A stretch of 63,730 nt of DNA from Pseudomonadota bacterium (lineage in GTDB: Bacteria; Desulfobacterota; Syntrophorhabdia; Syntrophorhabdales; Syntrophorhabdaceae). The position numbers and the translations under genes are program-made. Under the pieces are notes generated by a model. The model did not search any database and was not told the DNA's origin. It saw only the letters and a list, made by a program, of their open reading frames with translations. The stretch is from contig JAPLKA010000052.1 in the NCBI GenBank assembly GCA_026388315.1, positions 1-63,730 on the forward strand, written 5' to 3'. Positions 1 to 8,415 of the stretch are shown one piece after another. The stretch's first letter is position 1. Each line of letters opens with the position of its first letter.

Positions 1-126
1 AGAAGGGATGAGGGATTGCCGTTTAAAAAGGCATTATTTGCAACAGCGCATAAACTGATAAGGACCATATTTGCTATGCTGACGAAAAGAACACATTATG
101 TGAGCGGGGAGATGATAACTGGTTGA
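1..126 (+). mobile_element. IS110-family transposase, C-terminal fragment (cut by window edge)
   Basis: An open frame runs from the first base to a TGA at 124-126 and encodes 41 residues. It contains PFKKALFATAHKL and IRTIFAMLTKRT, which resemble the C-terminal helix of IS110/IS116/IS902 transposases. The rest of the gene lies outside the window, so it cannot be judged intact or broken. No terminal inverted repeat is visible, as is usual for IS110 elements. A hairpin with a T-run follows at 191-217. Confidence 0.6.
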
Positions 127-190
127 CTACAAACAAACAGCTTCATAAACGTTGAAGAACAATTATTACCACTTAAAAGCGTCGATGCCT

Positions 191-217
191 GCGATAGTAT
201 TATCGCTGCAATTTTTT
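191..217 (+). terminator. Putative intrinsic terminator after the IS110 fragment
   Basis: GCGATA at 191-196 pairs with TATCGC at 201-206 around a GTAT loop. A run of six T follows at 212-217. It lies between the transposase tail and the convergent HD-GYP gene, so it could end transcription of the transposase. The stem is only 6 bp, so the call is tentative. Confidence 0.4.
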
Positions 218-242
218 CTCTCCATCGCCGTAATCATGTTCC

Positions 243-1733
243 TCACTCTAACTTGAACCCCTTCTCGCTGAACAGCTTCAAGCATACCTCGACCACCTTC
301 TCATCATAGAGAATACCTTTGTTCTTCTCTATCTCCTCCAGGGCCACCTCTATACCGAGGGCAGGCCTGTAAGGACGGAATGAAGCCATTGCCTCTACTA
401 CATCAGCAACAGAAATGATTTGTGCCTCAAGGAGGATGTCATTGCCTTTGAGACCATTGGGATAGCCTGAGCCATCCAATCTCTCGTGGTGTTGAAGGAC
501 TATTTCTGCTATGGGATACGGTAACCCCACATCCTTTAGTATGTCATAGCCTGTCTGAGAGTGGACCTTGATGAGGCTCATTTCTATGTCGGTTATTTTG
601 CCGGGTTTACTTAGTATCTCGGTAGGGACTGAGATTTTTCCGATATCATGGATAATGCCCGCCATGCGGATAGTATCAACTGTATCGCTTGAGAGTCCCA
701 TCTCCTGTGCAATGGTGCGGGCAAGGTTTGATACCTTCCTTTGGTGACCTGCGGTATAGGGGTCTCGGGTCTCTACAGTCATTGACACTACCTGGATAGT
801 GCCGGCTAAGGATTTTCTCAGTTTCTCCATAGTTTGTTGGAGTGATTGTTCGGCAAGTTTACGTTTAGCGATATCTTCAAACGTCCCTTCGTAGTACATG
901 AGGACACCATGTTCATCACGCACACAACGGGCATTAATCGACACCCAGATGGTAGAGCCATCTTTACGGTAATACTCTACCTCATAGCCTTCAACGATGC
1001 CATGCTCTTCAATGAGTCCCATGAATTGTGTGCAATCCTCAGGATTGACATAGAGTTGGTGGCCCAAATCTGTAATGCATTCGATCAATTCTTCCGGTGA
1101 TGAGTATCCGGTCAATCTTGCAAATGATTGGTTTATACTGAGGAACCGCCCTTTTGGTGTTGTCTGGAAGATACCTTCCACGGAATTTTCGAAGATACTG
1201 CGGAATTTTTCCTCACTCTTGGTTAACGCCGCCTCCGCCCGCTTGCGATCGATGATTTCCTGCTGCAGGTTCTCCAAGGCATGCTTCAATTCCTCGGTCC
1301 TCCTGGTTACCTCGGACTCCAGTTCTTTCCGGTAATTACTCATCAATTCGTTGTAGGCCTTGACCTTGAGCAGGGACCCGACCCTGGCTAAAAGCTCCAT
1401 CTTATCAACAGGATATGAAATAAATTCATCACAACCTGCTTCAATTCCCTTGACCCGATCTTCCGTTTCCCGCAATATGGTAACCAAAATTATCGGAAGT
1501 AGTCGATGTTTATCATCTTGCCTGACCCTGCGGGTAACTTCAAAACCATCCATGCCGGGCATCATTACGTCCAGCAGAATCAGATCGATTTGATTCCCGG
1601 AAAGTTTCCCCAGCGCTTCTTCACCGTTTGCCGCCTTGACAATTTCATAACCCTGCGGAACAAGATATGCTTCGAGAAGTTCAATGTTTTGGGGCTGGTC
1701 ATCGACAACTAAGATTACCGGTTTGTCTTTCAT
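243..1733 (-). CDS. Response regulator with REC, PAS and HD-GYP domains (cyclic-di-GMP phosphodiesterase)
   Basis: The protein has 496 residues. Residues 1-125 form a receiver domain with the acidic pair D11-D12 and phosphoacceptor D55 in LILLDVMMPGMDG. A coiled linker (about 130-165) leads to a PAS domain with PAC-like end (about 170-290). Residues 310-490 form an HD-GYP domain with HDIGKI and HHERLDGSGYPNG, so the metal-binding and GYP signatures are complete. Family knowledge predicts hydrolysis of cyclic di-GMP controlled by phosphorylation. The start is preceded by AGAGGTAG. It is the last gene of a minus-strand operon, 42 bp after a single-domain receiver and behind the histidine kinase, which is the likely phosphodonor. 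The input signal is unknown. Confidence 0.9.
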   Translation of the reverse strand: MKDKPVILVVDDQPQNIELLEAYLVPQGYEIVKAANGEEALGKLSGNQIDLILLDVMMPGMDGFEVTRRVRQDDKHRLLPIILVTILRETEDRVKGIEAGCDEFISYPVDKMELLARVGSLLKVKAYNELMSNYRKELESEVTRRTEELKHALENLQQEIIDRKRAEAALTKSEEKFRSIFENSVEGIFQTTPKGRFLSINQSFARLTGYSSPEELIECITDLGHQLYVNPEDCTQFMGLIEEHGIVEGYEVEYYRKDGSTIWVSINARCVRDEHGVLMYYEGTFEDIAKRKLAEQSLQQTMEKLRKSLAGTIQVVSMTVETRDPYTAGHQRKVSNLARTIAQEMGLSSDTVDTIRMAGIIHDIGKISVPTEILSKPGKITDIEMSLIKVHSQTGYDILKDVGLPYPIAEIVLQHHERLDGSGYPNGLKGNDILLEAQIISVADVVEAMASFRPYRPALGIEVALEEIEKNKGILYDEKVVEVCLKLFSEKGFKLE

Positions 1734-1775
1734 CTTCTACCTCTTTTGAATTCCTTATCAATCATATTGGAAAAC

Positions 1776-2141
1776 TTACTTTATAAATTGACTAATTTCT
1801 TTCGCAAAGGTGCGCGTATTGATCGGCTTACCGATAAATCCGGCGTTCGTTATGTCTTTTATCTCTTCTCTGCCTTCTGCCAGTACAGAAGCAGTCACAA
1901 AAACAATGGGAATATCGCATGTCTCTTTGTCTTGACGTAATATCCTGGCGGCTTCGGTACCACGCATATCTGGAAGCCGCACATCCATAATTATGATATC
2001 CGGTTTTTCTCTCCTGGCAATGACAATTCCGCTGGAAGCATCTTCAGCTTCAAATACTTCGAAGCCGGCGACCTCCAAAAGGTCTTTTTCCAGCATCAGA
2101 TTGTTTCCATTATCATCGACAACCAATGCTTTCTTCCTCAT
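1776..2141 (-). CDS. Single-domain response regulator (CheY-like)
   Basis: The 121-residue protein is a receiver domain alone. It has D9-D10, phosphoacceptor D53 in IIMDVRLPDMRG, a T/S position in FVTAS and the conserved lysine in GKPINTR. It has no output domain, so it probably relays phosphate or acts by protein contact. Its GGAGGG ribosome-binding site lies inside the last codons of the upstream histidine kinase, with only 1 bp between kinase stop and this start. The two genes are therefore probably translationally coupled and the kinase is the expected partner. Confidence 0.88.
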   Translation of the reverse strand: MRKKALVVDDNGNNLMLEKDLLEVAGFEVFEAEDASSGIVIARREKPDIIIMDVRLPDMRGTEAARILRQDKETCDIPIVFVTASVLAEGREEIKDITNAGFIGKPINTRTFAKEISQFIK

Positions 2142-2142
2142 C

Positions 2143-3759
2143 TCACACCACCCTCCCGGATATAATAGGCAAAGTAAACCAAACCGAGGTGCCTTTATTT
2201 AGCCCCTCTGATTCTACAGAAAGCTTCCCGCCGTGCAGCTCAACCATCTTTCTAGAGAGCGGTAAACCGAGTCCGGTCCCCTCAGTTACCCGAGAATATG
2301 GGGTATCGACACGGAAAAACCCTTCAAATATTTTCCCCATGTTTTCAGGCGCGATACCAATCCCCGTATCCCAGACCACTATTTCTATCTCGGAATCCGC
2401 TTTCTTCGCCCTCATGCCAATTTTACCGCCCTCGGGGGTAAATTTAACTGCGTTTGAAAGCAGGTTGTAAATGATCTCTTTTACCTTGAGCTCATCCGCC
2501 TCAATATTCGGCAGATCTTCGGCTATTTCAAGCAACATTTGAAGCTTCTTTTTACTGACCATATCCGCTACCAGCAGTGAAATCTCACTTAATAGGCTTT
2601 TCATGGGTAAGCTGGATAAAGCCAGCTTCATCTTTCCGGCTTCAACTTTTGCCATATCAAGTATCTGATTTATCAGTAAGAGAAGGTGCTTTCCGCTGGT
2701 TAAAACATTATTAACGTATTTCTTCTGCTTCTCATTCAGCGGTCCGAAAGTCTCGTCGGATAATACCTCAGAGAAACCGTTAATGGAGTTAAGCGGGGTC
2801 CTGAGTTCATGCGACATGTTAGCCAGGAATTCAGATTTTACCCGAGCGGTACGTTTTAACTCGGTGGCCAACTCCTTTAACTCTTCATGGGCTTTTTCCA
2901 ACCCATTTTCTATCTCCCTGCGCTCGGTGATGTCCTCAATGGCCAGGAGAATGATCCGTTCTTTGCCCAACACTCTTTGAATCTGCCGGGCATTCAAAAG
3001 CATGATGCGCCTGCCAATGGTAGCAAAATCGTGTTCAACTTCATAGTTATCAAAGGTTGCCTTTTGGGGAAGGATGGTTTCCAGCAGTTCCCGCAGCTTG
3101 GGGATATTCCACTGTTTATTGCCCAGGTCATAAATAAGCTGCCCTACAGTCTCTTCAGGTTTTACCTTGAAGACTTCATAGAAGGAACGGCTGACCGTGA
3201 CCACCCTGAGATCTTGATCCAAAGAAATTAAGGGTTCACGCACGGTGTTGATGATGCTCTCAGCGAATTCACTGGCTTCATCTGCGGTTTTTTTAATAAC
3301 TTCCAGTTCTTTTCGGGTCTTTTCCAGGCCGGCTTCTATCTCCCTGCGCTCGGTGATGTCCTCAATGGCCAGGAGAATGATCCGTTCTTTGCCCAACACT
3401 CTTTGAATCTGCCGGGCATTCAGAAGCATTATGCGCCTGCCAATGGTAGCAAAATTGTGTTCAACCTCATAGTCATCAAAGGTTGTTTTTTGGGGAAGGA
3501 TGGTTTCCAGCAGTTCCCGCAGCTTGGGGATATTCCATTGTTTATTGCCCAGGTCATAAATAAGCTGCCCTACAGTCTCTTCAGGTTTTACCTTAAAGAC
3601 GTCATAGAAGGAACGGCTGGCGGTGACTACCCGTAAATCCTGGTTTAGAACGATTAAGGGTTCACGTATGGTGTTGATCATGCTCTCAGCAAATTCACTG
3701 GCTTCATCTGCGGATTTTTTAATAACTTCCAGTTCTTTTCGGGTCTTTTCCCAGCCCAT
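2143..3759 (-). CDS. Sensor histidine kinase with two near-identical PAS domains, probably 5'-truncated
   Basis: The 538-residue protein has two PAS units (about residues 1-142 and 143-284), a HisKA domain with phosphoacceptor H317 in NMSHELRTPLNS, and a HATPase domain with N-box NLLSNAVKF and G-boxes DTGIGI and GTGLGLPLS. No membrane segment is seen, so it is probably cytoplasmic. The PAS units differ by only a few substitutions and are repeated with a 426-bp period in the DNA. Upstream of the ATG the sequence still matches the end of a further PAS unit, but one extra C in the run near 3751 shifts the frame and a stop follows. The ATG therefore seems to be a secondary start created after truncation. 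It has AAGGGG upstream. It heads the operon with the two regulators downstream. Confidence 0.88.
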   Translation of the reverse strand: MGWEKTRKELEVIKKSADEASEFAESMINTIREPLIVLNQDLRVVTASRSFYDVFKVKPEETVGQLIYDLGNKQWNIPKLRELLETILPQKTTFDDYEVEHNFATIGRRIMLLNARQIQRVLGKERIILLAIEDITERREIEAGLEKTRKELEVIKKTADEASEFAESIINTVREPLISLDQDLRVVTVSRSFYEVFKVKPEETVGQLIYDLGNKQWNIPKLRELLETILPQKATFDNYEVEHDFATIGRRIMLLNARQIQRVLGKERIILLAIEDITERREIENGLEKAHEELKELATELKRTARVKSEFLANMSHELRTPLNSINGFSEVLSDETFGPLNEKQKKYVNNVLTSGKHLLLLINQILDMAKVEAGKMKLALSSLPMKSLLSEISLLVADMVSKKKLQMLLEIAEDLPNIEADELKVKEIIYNLLSNAVKFTPEGGKIGMRAKKADSEIEIVVWDTGIGIAPENMGKIFEGFFRVDTPYSRVTEGTGLGLPLSRKMVELHGGKLSVESEGLNKGTSVWFTLPIISGRVV

Positions 3760-3774
3760 TTTCTATCCCCTTAC
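2897..3774 (-). repeat. 426-bp tandem duplication of a PAS-encoding unit
   Basis: The same sequence recurs with a period of 426 bp (142 codons): the landmark CGCTCGGTGA starts at 2921 and again at 3347. Its first part appears a third time at 3774, now offset by 427 because of one inserted C. The two full units are nearly identical at the DNA level, so the duplication is recent or is kept alike by gene conversion. Confidence 0.85.
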
Positions 3775-3996
3775 GCTCGGACTAAACAATGGAAGACCTT
3801 TATATATGTCACTGTCTATTTGCAGTATCTATAAGGATTATTAATCGTTTTTTTTCTTTTTGCAAGTCAAATACGTATTGCGGACGAATAATGTTTTCTG
3901 TATATCCATATTGGAGATTGCTGGATGAAATCTTGTACCCTTGGCTAACATTGGTTGTTATTTGTTACAGGAAGTTTCCCAGCATCCTTGTGAATC
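3775..3996. other. Gene-free stretch between the kinase and the repeated leader
   Basis: No convincing coding region is seen here. Homology to the PAS unit ends at about 3780, and the remainder is AT-rich sequence. It probably holds the promoter of the minus-strand signalling operon, but I cannot point to clear -35 and -10 boxes. Confidence 0.4.
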
Positions 3997-4220
3997 TTCT
4001 ATTTCCTCAATAAAAAGTGAATATTTCAGCTATACATGATATAAGTGAAAATAGTTGAAGTTAATATTTCTATGTCTTGATATAACCACAGGGGGTGACT
4101 CGTGAGGTTCTATTTCCTCAATAAAAAGTGAATATTTCAGCTATACATGATATAAGTGAAAATAGTTGAAGTTAATATTTCTATGTCTTGATATAACCAC
4201 AGGGGGTGACTCGTGAGGTT
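3997..4220 (+). repeat. Perfect 111-bp direct repeat of a gene leader
   Basis: Copy 1 starts at 3997 and copy 2 at 4108. They are identical over the whole unit and a further two bases. Each copy carries the ribosome-binding sequence AGGGGGTGACTC followed by a GTG start. In the second copy this opens the TPR gene at 4213. In the first copy the GTG at 4102 opens a frame of only nine sense codons. Upstream regulatory sequence of the TPR gene has thus been duplicated, or the assembly has collapsed or expanded a repeat here. Confidence 0.9.
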
Positions 4221-5256
4221 TATGGAATCGAAGCATATTGCATCTCATCAAACAGTTTCCTTGCTCTGCTTCACCATTATTATAGGTATGTGCATATTTT
4301 TCCCCTCCCCTGCGTCAGGAGAGATGAAAACCGTTACACACACAGTCAAACAGCCATTTGGGGGTAGCCAATCCCCTGACGATGCAAGGATAGCAGCAGT
4401 AGCACGAGCAAAAAGGGAAGCTCTGGAAATGGCAGGGGTCTACGTGGAAGGTCTCACCGTTGTCAAAAACTCACAGGTCGATAAAAATGAAACCCTTGCC
4501 CTGACAGCAGGGGTACTCAAGGCAGAGGTAGTTTCTCAGGAGAATTATGCTACAAAAGATGCCTTCGGCGTTGCGGTAGTGGTCAGAATAAATGTAGATA
4601 CCTCTGTCCTTGAAGGCCGGGCAAAGAAGCTCCTTGCAGATAGGACACATCTTGAACAACTCAATCAGGCAAGGAAGAAGGAAAAGGATTTGCTCGATAC
4701 AGTTGCAAAACTGCAGGAGGAAAACAAGCGTCTCACGAAAAGTAAGCAAAGCACGGAACAGTTAAAAAGCCAGTTTCAAGAAGCCTCACAGGGTCTCATG
4801 GCAGTGGACTGGTTTGATAAAGCAACAGCGCTCTGGCAAGACGGCAAATACTCTGACCCCAAAAAAGCCATTGATTATCTGAATAAAACTATTCGTCTTA
4901 AACCTGATTATGCCGATGCATACTATAACCGGGGGGTAGCATACACGAAGCTCGGTCAGTACCAACAGGCAATTAAGGATTACGATGAGGCTATCCGTCT
5001 TAAACCTGATTATGCCGATGCATACTACAACCGGGGGATAGAATACGACGATCTCGGCCAGCACCAGCAGACTATTAAGGATTATAATGAGGCTATCCAC
5101 CTAAAACCTGATTATACAGATGCGTACTTAAGACGGGGGGCAGCATATTTACTTATGGGTGATAAAACACATGGGTGCAGTGATGCTCAGAAGGCGTGTA
5201 GTTTGGGGAATTGCAAGGCATACGAATTGGCAAAAAGGAAAGGTGATTGCCGTTAA
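4213..5256 (+). CDS. Exported TPR-repeat protein with N-terminal LPP20/FlgT-like domain
   Basis: The 347-residue protein starts at a GTG behind AGGGGG. Residues 1-36 form a signal peptide ending in SPASG. Residues 37-130 resemble small periplasmic domains that begin with a DDARxxAxxRAKREAL-type helix, such as the FlgT N-terminal or LPP20-like domain. A charged coiled coil spans about 145-185. Three TPR units follow at about 215-320; two share runs such as DYADAYYNRG and are near-identical in DNA, so they were recently duplicated. A short Cys-containing tail ends the protein (GCSDAQKACSLGNCKAYE). It stands alone behind the duplicated leader. Function is unknown; a periplasmic scaffolding role is an inference. 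Confidence 0.8.
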   Translation: MRFMESKHIASHQTVSLLCFTIIIGMCIFFPSPASGEMKTVTHTVKQPFGGSQSPDDARIAAVARAKREALEMAGVYVEGLTVVKNSQVDKNETLALTAGVLKAEVVSQENYATKDAFGVAVVVRINVDTSVLEGRAKKLLADRTHLEQLNQARKKEKDLLDTVAKLQEENKRLTKSKQSTEQLKSQFQEASQGLMAVDWFDKATALWQDGKYSDPKKAIDYLNKTIRLKPDYADAYYNRGVAYTKLGQYQQAIKDYDEAIRLKPDYADAYYNRGIEYDDLGQHQQTIKDYNEAIHLKPDYTDAYLRRGAAYLLMGDKTHGCSDAQKACSLGNCKAYELAKRKGDCR

Positions 5257-5512
5257 GCGACAACCGACTTATTCCTGTATCCTTTTCGGTCTTAATCGGG
5301 TTTTAAGTTTTTGTAACATCTCAGATTATTACCAGATGAAATATTGTATGTTGAGGGTAAGCGCTAAATGCTTGATAACAGGAAGGCAGTGTGTATCTCA
5401 GGCAAAAACCGTGCAGCCTCTGTTTCGGTAAGAAGCATAAAGCCTTGTTTTAGGCTCATATTAGGACAAAACATAACACTTGTCAGTGCCTGACCTCTAC
5501 GATTCCTTCGTG

Positions 5513-6724
5513 TCAGTATTCACCCTCACTTGGCTTCCAAATGCGACGATCGGCTGTTCGTTTGGGCGGACACTTTGGTTCTCGTTCCATTTTCAATTTG
5601 TAACAGAGTGCTTTTATATCATCAGCTCGTTCTGCAATAAGATTTTGGGCTGCTTGTTTCAGCTTTTGTATATTGTCATGACTTACATCATCCAAATCTC
5701 CCTTAAAACCTTTCAATTCCGGCTGAAAACGATAGTATTTATATTCGGGCTCAGGCATTATGCGATATAAGTCATTTTCTACACCAGGGTCTGAAAAAAC
5801 GATGTTTACAAGAGGTTTGGCCCAGCCCAAAAGCCCCCAATTGTATGCATCTTCAAATGGTATTTTGATAGGAACAACCCCGGTGCCCAGTGAAACCAGG
5901 AGTATGTCGTTCGAGGGGGGTTCTGCCCGGGCGTGCGGAGCAGACAGTAGTGCATAGAGGGCTGGATTGTTAGCAAAAACACCTCCATCAATCAGAGTGA
6001 TGTAACCCTCGTCATTAATATTTTTTGGAACCGGAAGCCTTACCGGAGGAAAGTAGGTTGGAGCAGCTGAAGCTGCGCGTGCAACATCACGCATAAAGAA
6101 CACATCGTTCGGGTATCTGCTGCTATCAAAGAAATAATGCTTCTGCTCCGGTTCAATCTCGTAAGCTGTAATCTGCACATTAGTCAAAGCACTATCCAGG
6201 GGGGTATCTCCGAAGAAATCTTTCAAAACAGTCTCTATGCCTTCAGTTGCATATTTTGGTCGAAAAAACGGTCCGGTATTTTTTAGGATGCTGAAGCGAG
6301 AGGAGAAAATAATTTCACCCTTGGTCTCATAAAAATCAGCCAACTGCTGAGCTGTATACTGAGGCTTGTATTGATCCTGGAATTCTGGCTTGGAAAGCCC
6401 TAAAGCTATGATTCCGCCAGTTGAAGTACCAACCATCAGATCAAAAAGTTCGGCAATAGGTTGTTTAGTTTGATTTTCTATTTCGGCCAATAAAAGCGCA
6501 GGAATAATACCGCGGATGCCTCCACCATCGATTGAAAGAACTCTTACACAGTGCCCAGGTCTTGGCCCGGGAATCGACGAAACCGCAAATTCAGTGGCCC
6601 CTCCTGGAGTAAATTGTTTAGGGAGTGTTGGTTTCGGGGGCACAGTAGAGGCACACGTCGCCATTATAACAGTTATAGAAGCGGTTAATACTATCCTTAC
6701 AGCGATATGAGCTAAAATAGCCAT
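5513..6724 (-). CDS. Patatin-like phospholipase
   Basis: The 403-residue protein has the complete patatin signature: oxyanion-hole GGGIRG (67-72), nucleophile Ser101 in GTSTG, and catalytic Asp246 in DGGVFANNP. Such enzymes use a Ser-Asp dyad to hydrolyse acyl chains from lipids. The first 25 residues are hydrophobic and end in MATCAS, which resembles a signal peptide with a poor lipobox (Thr at -1), so it may be exported or membrane-anchored. The region before the ATG shows no strong ribosome-binding site. Neighbours are unrelated, and the gene appears to be a single transcription unit facing the TPR gene. Confidence 0.87.
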   Translation of the reverse strand: MAILAHIAVRIVLTASITVIMATCASTVPPKPTLPKQFTPGGATEFAVSSIPGPRPGHCVRVLSIDGGGIRGIIPALLLAEIENQTKQPIAELFDLMVGTSTGGIIALGLSKPEFQDQYKPQYTAQQLADFYETKGEIIFSSRFSILKNTGPFFRPKYATEGIETVLKDFFGDTPLDSALTNVQITAYEIEPEQKHYFFDSSRYPNDVFFMRDVARAASAAPTYFPPVRLPVPKNINDEGYITLIDGGVFANNPALYALLSAPHARAEPPSNDILLVSLGTGVVPIKIPFEDAYNWGLLGWAKPLVNIVFSDPGVENDLYRIMPEPEYKYYRFQPELKGFKGDLDDVSHDNIQKLKQAAQNLIAERADDIKALCYKLKMEREPKCPPKRTADRRIWKPSEGEY

Positions 6725-6999
6725 TAGTAGGAAATAGGATCAAGCCTTGAATTATCAGTTTTCTTTCTCAATCACACCCCTTTATTCATTCTCCTGCTAT
6801 TTCAATTATTTTGCAAGCAAAAATTTATATGTGGCATTGGTGAATATCATTTGAAATCGAGCATATGAAACGCCAGGGGTAAAAACTCTCTTTCAGGAAG
6901 AAGCGCGCGGCTAACCCCTCTACGCTCTACGCTCCTTTCACTGCCTTCATCACCGATACGCCGATACACCGTCTCGCCGGTTCGGTTCTTCTCGCCTGC

Positions 7000-7938
7000 T
7001 CACACCTGTGGTGGCTTTTTCTTCTCCGGAGCAGGTTCCGGGGCAATCGGTATCCGCAGTTCCACTAAAGCGCAGAAAACATGCAGCTCATCAAGAAGCG
7101 TTACAAGGTCTGGCTTTGTATATTTTGCGATGCCCGTCTCAATGCTTGACTCTACGGATCGCAAGTTGGCAATCTGTTTTGTCATAGGTATGAGCTTTGT
7201 GACAACTGGGTCCGGTTTGACCTTCTTATATGCTGTGAGCAATTTCTCAAGTGCGCGATAGGTTGTGGGCGTTTTCATAATGGCCTCAAAAATCTTGTCG
7301 CGATCTGGACAATCGAGGTTCGAGGCAAAGAGATACCCCTGGGAAACGGGGAGATTTCCTGATCGGATTTCTGCCTGAATCTCAGGAGGAAGCTTTAAAA
7401 GTGAAATCGTGCGAAGCATTGTCCGTGTTGACTTTCCGGAGATTTCAGCAGTTGTTGACAATGTGTCAACAATTTCCTTGATCAGACTTTCAGGTCTCAT
7501 CTCGTATTTCACCAGATCGCTCATCACCCCGTCCACATCATACCCCTTATCAGGATGCCTTGCCTGAATATATGCCAATATCCCCTTTGCCTGATCCATG
7601 GGGTTTAAGTCTTCCCGTTGGAGGTTCTCGGTGAGTTGAAGTGCTATCGTCTCACCTGATTCCTTGCCTGCTTCTATGACCCTCACCGGTACTAATTCAT
7701 GTCCGAGTTGCCGGGCTGCCTCCAGACGTCTCTCCCCGCAGATGAGGCTGTATAAGTCGCCGTCTCCTTTTGTCACAAGGAGAGGCTCTAAGATACCCTT
7801 GTCTTTGATTGATTGCACAAGCGACTTAAATGAGTCTGTTTCTGTACTAATAGTAGATCGTACCTGTTCCAGCACTACGATATTACCTACTGGAACGTAC
7901 AAGAACTCAGGATTTACACTTGTCTTCTTCGTCGCCAT
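7000..7938 (-). CDS. ParB/Spo0J-type nuclease-fold DNA-binding protein
   Basis: The 312-residue protein has a ParB N-terminal domain (about 12-105) with CGERRLEAA and the downstream ENLQREDLNPMD motif, then a helix-turn-helix region (about 140-215) around STRTMLRTISLLKLP. The C-terminal 90 residues are less typical and end in a Pro/Lys-rich tail (APEKKKPP). GGAGG stands seven bases before the ATG. No parA gene is next to it and no parS-like palindrome was recognised nearby, so it may be a stand-alone or plasmid-derived paralogue rather than the chromosomal ParB. A fragment similar to its middle occurs at 37988-38047. Confidence 0.85.
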   Translation of the reverse strand: MATKKTSVNPEFLYVPVGNIVVLEQVRSTISTETDSFKSLVQSIKDKGILEPLLVTKGDGDLYSLICGERRLEAARQLGHELVPVRVIEAGKESGETIALQLTENLQREDLNPMDQAKGILAYIQARHPDKGYDVDGVMSDLVKYEMRPESLIKEIVDTLSTTAEISGKSTRTMLRTISLLKLPPEIQAEIRSGNLPVSQGYLFASNLDCPDRDKIFEAIMKTPTTYRALEKLLTAYKKVKPDPVVTKLIPMTKQIANLRSVESSIETGIAKYTKPDLVTLLDELHVFCALVELRIPIAPEPAPEKKKPPQV

Positions 7939-7994
7939 ATTATTTCCTCCCCTTTTTAAATTCAGGTTTTATCAAAACCTTTATTTTGCCGCCC

Positions 7995-8205
7995 GCTTAC
8001 GCTCGACAAATACGGACAGGAGCAGACAAGAGATTCTGTTTTTTTTGCCCCGCCGACAATGGCGGGCCAAAACTTTCAGCCCTAACGGGCGAATATATTA
8101 AATTTTACTCTGCCCGAAGGGCATGGAGTATATCGGGCGCCAGGTCGGCAGCCGATATAAAATATCGTCCAGCTTTTGTCTGCGTCCGTCTGTGGCTAAA
8201 TAAAA
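7995..8205 (-). repeat. Dispersed multi-hairpin repeat, family 1, copy 1
   Basis: About 210 bp here match, in inverted orientation, 62624-62830. Both copies carry a row of short inverted repeats: TATCGG with CCGATA, GCCC-TTC-GGGC, GCCC-GTTA-GGGC, and a longer hairpin. In copy 1 that hairpin is built on CCCGCC/GGCGGG. Its loop (read on the minus strand ATTGTC) matches the loop AATGTC of the second copy, although the stem bases differ. One end reads GCAGACAAAAGCT. It fills most of the 477-bp gap between parB and the cation exporter. Below 8352 a TTCACTA heptamer array begins. Confidence 0.75.
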
Positions 8206-8351
8206 AGGTTTTTCACGTCTTTCTTGACATTATTGTTTTGTTGAAATTCTAACCCTGCAACACGGAAAATTCAAATATTTTCTTATGTTCTGGCATTTTA
8301 AAGATAAAAGTGGACTCCGCAAAGGAACTAAAGATCGGATTGCGGTCTTTT

Positions 8352-8371
8352 CCACTATTCACTATTCACTC
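8352..8371 (-). repeat. Short TAGTGAA heptamer array
   Basis: The sequence CACTATTCACTATTCACT is a small array of the heptamer seen at many other intergenic sites in this window. The rest of 8206-8415 holds no gene that I can support. Confidence 0.6.
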
Positions 8372-8415
8372 ACGGTGGATTATAAAATCAGGAAAGAAGC
8401 GTAAGCTGCGGGTGA

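Noticed and set aside
7995-8205. A possible small coding gene in the parB upstream gap
   Set aside because: The frames there arise from the structured repeat, and the second copy does not keep them open.
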